Positions 57,886 to 64,000 of a stretch of 64,000 bases of DNA are shown piece after piece (positions within the stretch are counted from its first letter, which is position 1; every line of letters starts with the position of its first letter). Both the position numbers and the translations under genes were made by a program. Origin of the DNA: Medicago truncatula. Its lineage: Eukaryota > Streptophyta > Magnoliopsida > Fabales > Fabaceae. Location of the stretch: positions 52,849,762-52,913,761 of the forward strand of contig NC_053042.1 in the NCBI RefSeq assembly GCF_003473485.1, read 5' to 3'. The notes beneath the pieces were generated by a model, which saw only the letters and a list, made by a program, of their open reading frames with translations, ran no database searches and was not told where the DNA came from.

Positions 57886-58735
57886 GTAACAATATTTGTT
57901 ATTGGCTTCGCATTGAGTTGGAAACTAACATTAGTGGTTGCAGCTTGCCTTCCCCTTCTCAGAGGAGCTTCCATCACAAAGGTTAATCTCATAATAAAAC
58001 CACTTCACTAATGATGAGTTCTTACACACTTCTTTAGTACATTATTCATGTACAAATTCTTTACTGCATAATAACCAAGTTAAAATCGTTACTCTAAAGC
58101 AACTTCTTTGGCTCGTTGAAGTTATTGGGAACATACGTATTGTCACTGCTTTTGGTACAGAAGATTGAGTATCAATTCGATTTGCATCTGAGCTGAATAA
58201 AACTAATAAGCAGGCACTTCTAAGTTGAACCGAATGAGACCTGATATCACAATATTTTCGAAGTTGAACCGAATGAGTCTCAGCCGGAAAAAGTCTTGCA
58301 GTAGTAGGCCAAAGAGTCTTGGGGAAGAACACTGTGATATTGTGGTTGTAGTGAGATTATATGACCCAACTTCCGGGTTGGTTCTGATAGATGAATGTGA
58401 TATCAAAAGCCTAAACTTGAGATCCTTAAGGTAAAGGATAGGATTGGTTCAGCAAGAACCGGCTTTGCTTTCTACGACAATTTATGAAAACATCAATTAT
58501 GGAAAAAAGGAGCAACATAAATTGAGGTAACGAACACAGCTAAAGCAGAAAATGCGCAAAAATTAATTAGCAGAATGGCAAAGGGTGTTAAACTGAGATT
58601 GGGGAGAGAGGTACTCAGTTATCAGGAGGACAAAAACAAAGGGTAACAATTGCTAAAGATATTCTAAAATATCCATCCGTTGTTCTGTTGCATGAATCAA
58701 CAATTGCAATGGATGCAATATCAGAGAAGACTTGA
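57886..58735 (+). pseudogene. ABCB-type (P-glycoprotein-like) transporter pseudogene
   Basis: Scattered frames match the second half of a plant ABCB transporter. FALSWKLTLVVAACLPLL is in the second membrane domain; EVIGNIRIVTAFGTED and FASELNKTNKQALL are in the intracellular loop. Then comes AGKSLAVVGQ with a ruined Walker A (RVLGKNTV where SGSGKSTV is expected), [38 protein letters not shown] and ISRMAKGVK, then damaged signature and Walker B regions to about 58735. There are several stops and frame changes, and the stretch between the loop and the nucleotide-binding domain is mostly deleted. Closest in wording to ABCB1/ABCB19-type auxin transporters. Non-functional. Confidence 0.85.
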
Positions 58736-60315
58736 CCATGAAACAAACATCTTACATAATATGAGTTAACTCTTAAATAATTGAGTCGACCTAGATGTAG
58801 TTAACTCTAGTTTTTATAAATTCAACCCATGCATACATTGATTTTTTATATAATTCTGAATGGCTTATTTACCAACAGATGGGATAAACAAAGACATACA
58901 ACTATCATCATATTCAAAATATCGACTGATTGTGTAAAAAAATAGTAGAGGTACAAAGATATTGATTGGCATGGTTTTTAGGTTTTCCAGATGACAATTT
59001 TGATGATAAGCATATAATAAAAAAACAGGAGAAATACTAGAAGCAAAGACCCCACATATATCTTAAGATAGGTTTTTCAGATGACAAGCATATGAGTAGC
59101 CACATCACATGTCTAGTTCGATCCCAAACATACAAAAATGTTTTTGATATTTTTATGCCTTGTCCTCAAAATACAAATCACTATAATCGCAAGTTATGCA
59201 CGACACTGAATTGGCTATAGGATGATTTATCTCAAAGTCATACAAAAGACACACAGGTGCACATATTATCAAGTTAAACTTATATGAGTTATCATACCCC
59301 AAATACATATCATTAATCAATTCATAAGCTATATGCCTTATTTACTTCACTTCATATCAGCTTTCAAGTTGAATAAAAATTCAAATTATGCTTGACAGCT
59401 GAATTGCGACATATAGCGCTGCCATGGTGGGCATCGGCATTCCAATCATAAATTGACTGCAATGGTTGTTAAACATCCGTCATCCTACCATGGCGTAGCC
59501 TTTCAACAACGCTGCAGCCAACTATTTGTATTGCATTGTACATTATATAAACATGTTACACTAATACTTAGGCAATTATAATTCAAATTTGCAAGATGCA
59601 TTTTAAAAAGGAAATTTCTTAGAGAAGTAAATCTTGAAACAAAAAGAATTCAAACTAATGAATTCATATGATATGATATCTCACGCTGCATAATACTGAA
59701 CAAACAGTAGAAATCTAACGAGTTAAAACAAATCTCAGAAACAAACAATTTATATCATGCAACACATAAAAATTAATCTAGGAGTCTTAACAAAATCCAC
59801 CACTAGAGAACTGAGTCTCAATGAAAACAGAATATCATCAAAACATAGTTTCTCCAAATAAAAACTACACCACCAGAGAACGTGTCTCAAATCAAACAGA
59901 ATATCAAAACCTAAAATAGTCTGAAACTAGAACTGGGTTCAATTACGATCTCTCTATCTCTCCAGCACAGTCCCGGTATCTGCAAATAAATAAACCAATA
60001 CGATTTAAATCATTGTATTCAGAGAGATAAAGAAATTTTAAAATACGGGAGATAAACAGAAGATTAGTTTTTAAAAAGTAGAAAACCAAGAACTTGTTTG
60101 ACAATGAGTTTTTGTTGATTAGTTTTCAAAAAAACATGGAAAACATGAACTCTTCATTAATGGCATCACTAACTTTTCATCTCAAAGACAATTTTGAAAA
60201 ATTGGATTTCCAAACAAATTTTATTTAGTTATCTTCTCAAAAATAGTTTTCTGAAATTGATTTACAAAACAATTTTTAAAAACAGAAAATCAAAATTCAA
60301 CCAAACAGGCGCTAA
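58736..60315. other. Intergenic, no gene recognised
   Basis: AT-rich non-coding sequence. A loosely palindromic stretch around CTGCCATGGTGGGC...CTACCATGGCGTAG (59430-59505) is noted. No RNA gene or TIR could be defined. Confidence 0.5.
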
Positions 60316-61137
60316 GGCTCTGTTTGGTAAAAATAGCGGATAGTTGATAGCTTTTAGCTGATAAGCTAGCTGATAGTTTATAGCTGATAAGCTAGCTAAT
60401 AGCTTTTACCTGATAAGCTAACTGAAGTGTTTGGTAAAAATAGCGGTTCAACTAGTTGATAAATGTAAAATGACATAAAAGGTATTCTTAATTCATAATA
60501 AAAATTATATCATTAATTTAAGTATTTGTAATTTTGTAAACTAATTTTTCTTTAAAAAAATATTTTAAATTTATTAATTTAATATATCCTATGTATTATA
60601 AATTAAATTAAATTTTATTAACTAAAATTTTATCTTATATTTATTATCATTTAAGTGTTTCCACTTTATAAAGAAAATAACATTTACCTCAAAAACAAAA
60701 AAAAAGGTAGCACTAATAGAGTAATACTAATAACAGAGAATAAAGAAAATAACACTTACCTCAAAAAAAAAAAAAAGGTAACACTAATAGAATAATAGTA
60801 TTTTGTTTCGTAAAAAAAAACGAAGGTATATATTTTTTTTTTAAAAAAAAAAAAAGGCCACCTGATATAGAAAAATTGGAATAAAGGGATAGTAGTCTTT
60901 ATTACGTAGCTTATTATAAAAATTATAATGGATAAAAATACAATTTAAATAAATAATAAGGGTAAAATTGGAAGAAAAAGTGAGAAGCTATAAGCTATAA
61001 GCTCAAACGCTACTTGAAATAGCTTCTGAAAAATAGCTTATAAGCTCGTGAAATAAGCTGTAAGCTCACGGTGAAAAAGTGTTACCAAACAGAGTTTTTT
61101 TTGTCAAACGAGCTTATAAGCTATAAGCTAAAAGCTA
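60316..61137. mobile_element. hAT-like non-autonomous element, copy 2 (right end truncated)
   Basis: Starts GGCTCTGTTTGGTAAAAATA, with the same AGCTGATAAGCT subterminal repeats as copy 1 at 24957-25828. It contains GTGTTACCAAACAGAG and GTCAAACGAGCTTATAAGCT but not the final GGTGTTA..CAAACAGACC terminus. It abuts the copia gag fragment. Two 40-bp AAAATAACA.TTACCTC repeats lie at 60676 and 60746. Confidence 0.65.
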
Positions 61138-61139
61138 TA

Positions 61140-61985
61140 AGTAAAATATTGATCCACTGTTTCAGAACTGGACATTTCATACCTTTCGTATTCTCTACGC
61201 AGAGACTGCAGCTTTGATTTCTGAGCTTTCTCTACTCCTTTATGTGACAACTTCAATATGTCCCACGCTTCTTTCGAAGTCTTCGCATTTGCTATTTTGC
61301 CGAAAATTGAGTAATCTATTCCTTGAAGAATTTGTGATAGTGCCAGCTGGTCCCTTCTACGAGCAAGTTCATCAGCTCCTTGTTGCAAACCAGACTCCAC
61401 ATAGCTCCAGATGTTGTGAGCTTTAAGATGTGTTGTCATCATAAATTCCCAATAATTGAAATCTAATTCATAATTCAATTTAGGACCGGACCAAACGATA
61501 TTGAAATTATTGTTTGACATATCTTTCTCAGAATATGCTTACAATAATTTCGACACAATGAGAACTCTTTTGTTCCTCACACACTTAGACTATTTTTGAC
61601 ACTGACACTTGCAGGACCTAACCTGCTCTGATACCAATTTGATATCAGTGGGACACAAACTCACAAAGTTATAACTAAGAGAACAATGGAGAATTTCTTT
61701 GAACACACACTAATTTTATTGTCGAAGACTTGATGATACAATATGGTACAAGCATGTGCCTTTTATAGGCTCTTAAACTTAATGTCGGTTACTAGATTTT
61801 TCTAGCTATGGATGGTGCTAGATTATTCCTATAGAGGTGGTGTACAATCAGCACTAGATTATTCTTTTGGTTACAAGATTATTCTAGGTGGTGCTACATA
61901 ATATAGATATTTTTAACTCTTAATGACAAAGAGTAACTCCAAGCTTCTATACTCTTCTAGATATTTCTTGATTTAATTTCTAACA
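61140..61985 (-). mobile_element. Truncated Ty1/copia element: 5' LTR, PBS and gag N-terminus
   Basis: Minus strand: an LTR of about 346 bp (61985-61640, TGTTAGAAAT ... CACTGATATCA), then the primer-binding site TGGTATCAGAGCAGGTT matching initiator tRNA-Met, then gag from ATG 61520 with FNYWEFMMTTHLKAHNIWSY, KTSKEAWDIL and LQSLRREYERY, ending abruptly after SSSETVDQYFT near 61140, where other sequence starts. No pol and no second LTR in the window. Confidence 0.85.
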
Positions 61986-62460
61986 GTTCAGCTAAACCCG
62001 CGTAAGCAAGATGAGGTGGAACAACTTCCCTCAAGTCGTGAAGCTCGGAGTTCAACACCAAGCCATGAGGTGCAAAGAACAACCGACTCCGTATGTCTCC
62101 AGCGATCAAGAAAGAAGCAAATTCAACATTAGGGTCGCTTAGAAAGTACCTGAGAATGGGAGGAATGAACGGGATACGAAACAGCGGCACCATCAGCACC
62201 CTCGAAGCCATAGAGACTTGAAGCGTGGAAGCAAACAGAGGATTGTTCCATTGGATGGCCAACCCCACTAGCATAATGGGACGGTCATGCACGATTCCCT
62301 GGTCTCGGAGATCACCGTAAGCATGAACGTTGCTGCGAATCCATTCATCCACCACAGCTGGATTTTCCGTGATGGTCACTCGATATCTTCTTCCGGTCGC
62401 TGTCATGAGATACTCGGAGCAGCTACCATCTGCAGAAATGGTATGTTCAACGACAGACAT
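61986..62460 (-). pseudogene. WEX-like 3'-5' exonuclease-domain gene, cut by a copia LTR
   Basis: From ATG 62460-62458 the minus strand encodes 158 residues resembling plant Werner-syndrome-like exonucleases (DnaQ/DEDD fold): a short variable N-terminus with VDEWIRSN, then IMLVGLAIQWNN (strand 1), STLQVSMASRVLMVPL, RYFLSDPNVEFASFLIAGDI, GLVLNSELHDLREV and YAGLAEL, where the LTR begins at 61985 and supplies the remaining LEIKSRNI before a stop. Known members have D-x-E in the motif VGLDxEW; here it reads A-I-Q (residues 68-70), so the metal-binding pair is missing. The C-terminal third with the last acidic and Tyr residues is lost. An earlier in-frame ATG at 62538 is possible, but MSVVEHT after the GAGAGAG leader is preferred. 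Probably a pseudogene. Confidence 0.7.
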
Positions 62461-62989
62461 TTCTCTCTCTCTATCCTGATTGGTGTTGAAATGAGTTGTA
62501 ATATTGCGGTGTAAATGTGTAATGGGTGTGTGCAGCACTCCTCGTCCTTTAAAACGGTTACAGACAAATTATTTGCATTTTGCATGACACGTCACCATGT
62601 CATTCTCATTCTATTCCGCTATGCTAAATCCTTTGTAGTTTTGGACCGTGTAGAGATTATTTATAAAATAAAATAAAAACTATTTAGAGATTTCTTGTGC
62701 TATAGGTATAGAGACCAAATTGACTTTTTTATTTTTGTTTTAGACCCAATTATCTCATGTGAATCATTGTTAAAATATCTAATTGTCTTTTTTAACCTAT
62801 CAATGTATTAATGTATGTTAGGCTTCTAGACACAACTCTATATAGTCAAACATAATACATACATGTACACATTTTATAAGAGTCAATATTTTGGATTCGG
62901 CATCAAATATACTCGAACTGAAAAGAGCCACATAATATAATTAAGTGCATTTAAGAAAAAAAAGTATAAAATAGAGACATTCGAAAATG

Positions 62990-63062
<73 letters not shown>

Positions 63063-63354
63063 TTATTTATTTATTTATTTTGCCCCGTTATATTATAACA
63101 AATTATTCATATCTTTTTCTTATTCAAAAAAACTAAACATATATATTTCCATGATACCAACAATGTAACAAATATAATATCATATAATATAAATTCTTAT
63201 CTTTTTTAAAGACACCAAAAATATAATATTCTTATAACGAAATTAGTTATAGAGTATAATTGAAATAAAAAAAAAAACCAACTATTTTGATATTATTTAT
63301 CTTATTATTTCAGGGTCCTTAAATTGTTTCTCCTATTCAAATATTTGATAAATG
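62461..63354. other. Upstream region of the exonuclease-like gene and AT-rich spacer
   Basis: Includes a TTCTCTCTCTCTATCC leader next to the ATG. Beyond 62640 it is AT-rich, with the microsatellite listed separately. Confidence 0.5.
62992..63060. repeat. (AT)n microsatellite followed by (TTTA)n
   Basis: An uninterrupted AT dinucleotide run of about 65 bases runs into a TTTA repeat to about 63080. A long cruciform-capable simple repeat. Confidence 0.95.
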
Positions 63355-63432
63355 TCCTCGTGAGCTTAACTCAATTGATAGGAACAATGCACAATATATG
63401 CAAGGTCCGGGGTTCAAACTCCAGCCACCACA
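63355..63432 (+). repeat. tRNA-derived SINE-like copy
   Basis: GTCCTCGTGAGCTTAACTCA, then ATTGATAGGAACAAT, ATATGCAAGGTCCGGGGTTC, AAACTCCAGCCACCAC and an A-run. Box A and box B are recognisable. Confidence 0.7.
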
Positions 63433-63622
63433 AAAAAAAAATTAACAAGTCATTTATATGATGATACAAATTTGTATTTATGTTACACAAAATAAACGTT
63501 CTTGAGTAAATATAGTATTTGTAAAAAAAGTATCTTTTATTTTTTAACATTTTTAAGCCTTCAGAAAATATTTTAAACATTTTTTTATTTATTATTTTAA
63601 TTTATAATAAATTCAAAATTTT

Positions 63623-63710
63623 GTCCTCGTGAGTTTAGCTCAGATGATAGGAACAATTCAAAAATATATGCCAAGTCCGGGGTTCGAACCCCGGACACCA
63701 TAAAAAAAAT
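63623..63710 (+). repeat. tRNA-derived SINE-like copy
   Basis: GTCCTCGTGAGTTTAGCTCA, GATGATAGGAACAATTC, then AGTCCGGGGTTCGAACCCCG, GACACCAT and an A-run. The best-preserved B box of the four copies; the TAGCTCA A-box core is present. Confidence 0.75.
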
Positions 63711-64000
63711 TCAAAGTTTGTACAATATTTTGTCAAACAACATTTAACTTAAAAATAGCTTTAAAATTAAAAAAACAAAGAAACCAAACAGCTTTAACTT
63801 CTTTCTTAAAGGCGTTTATTTTAACTTTGTTTTGAAGTAACTTTTAGACCGTAAGAAACCTTGGCCAAACGGTATCTAAGTTCAGCTGGGAACACTGTTT
63901 CACTTTCTTCTTCATAAGCTGTCATTTTCTTCCTTTTTTCATGGTTCTGAGATCATGCGTGACTTGAGTTGACTGATTTTTATGGCTTGATGGGTTCATT

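Noticed and set aside
59400..59560. Non-coding RNA or MITE with CCATGG inverted motifs
   Set aside because: Inverted similarity is short and no termini or target duplication could be found.
61214..61426. Plus-strand 70-codon frame
   Set aside because: Antisense shadow of the copia gag fragment.

Overview
This is an AT-rich stretch of plant nuclear DNA. Genes are split by GT-AG introns and are separated or interrupted by many small transposons. The protein families and repeats (REM-type B3 genes, FBD F-box genes, DTX/MATE transporters, LRK10L-type receptor kinases, tRNA-derived SINE-like repeats, many Mutator-type MITEs) fit a temperate legume, most likely Medicago truncatula or a close relative. 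The species call is inference; no search was run.

Layout. 0-1.4 kb: 5' end of a mitochondrial ATP synthase beta-subunit gene on the minus strand, running off the left edge. 2.4-3.0 kb: a worn LTR-like remnant. 4.1-6.6 kb: an intact seven-exon gene for a three-B3-domain REM protein; I joined the exons by hand and the frame stays open for 482 codons. 7.1-10.4 kb: debris consisting of a MITE, a ribosomal protein L7 pseudogene, a LINE endonuclease fragment and a Ty3/gypsy integrase tail. 10.0-23.6 kb: a local duplication. An FBD F-box pseudogene (minus) and an intact FBD F-box gene (plus) lie in inverted orientation. An intact eight-exon MATE gene (minus) has a second, gutted copy at 22.3-23.6 kb. 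27.7-32.65 kb: a second intact MATE gene (plus, seven exons, two of the other gene's exons fused). 33-40 kb: mostly non-coding, with a broken B3 fragment, a Tourist-like element and an F-box-associated-domain remnant. 40.7-49.9 kb: a block of Mutator-type elements, several bounded by visible 9-10 bp target duplications. One is a 4,710-bp element with TIRs of about 0.8-0.9 kb around twelve-odd copies of a 183-bp tandem repeat. 50.5-56.5 kb: an LRK10L-type receptor-kinase pseudogene with three frameshifts and a Ty1/copia element in its first intron. 57.4-58.7 kb: a Mutator TIR fragment and an ABCB transporter pseudogene. 60.3-62.5 kb: an hAT-like element, a truncated Ty1/copia end, and a WEX-like 3'-5' exonuclease gene cut by the copia LTR. 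The right end holds an (AT)n microsatellite and two SINE-like copies.

Only five genes look intact or plausibly functional: ATP synthase beta (partial), REM/B3, FBD F-box, MATE-1 and MATE-2. They have no operon-like relationship. The main story is tandem and inverted duplication followed by decay, with repeated transposon insertion. I found no convincing new enzymatic system. The most unusual object is the 4.7-kb Mutator-like element carrying its own satellite array.
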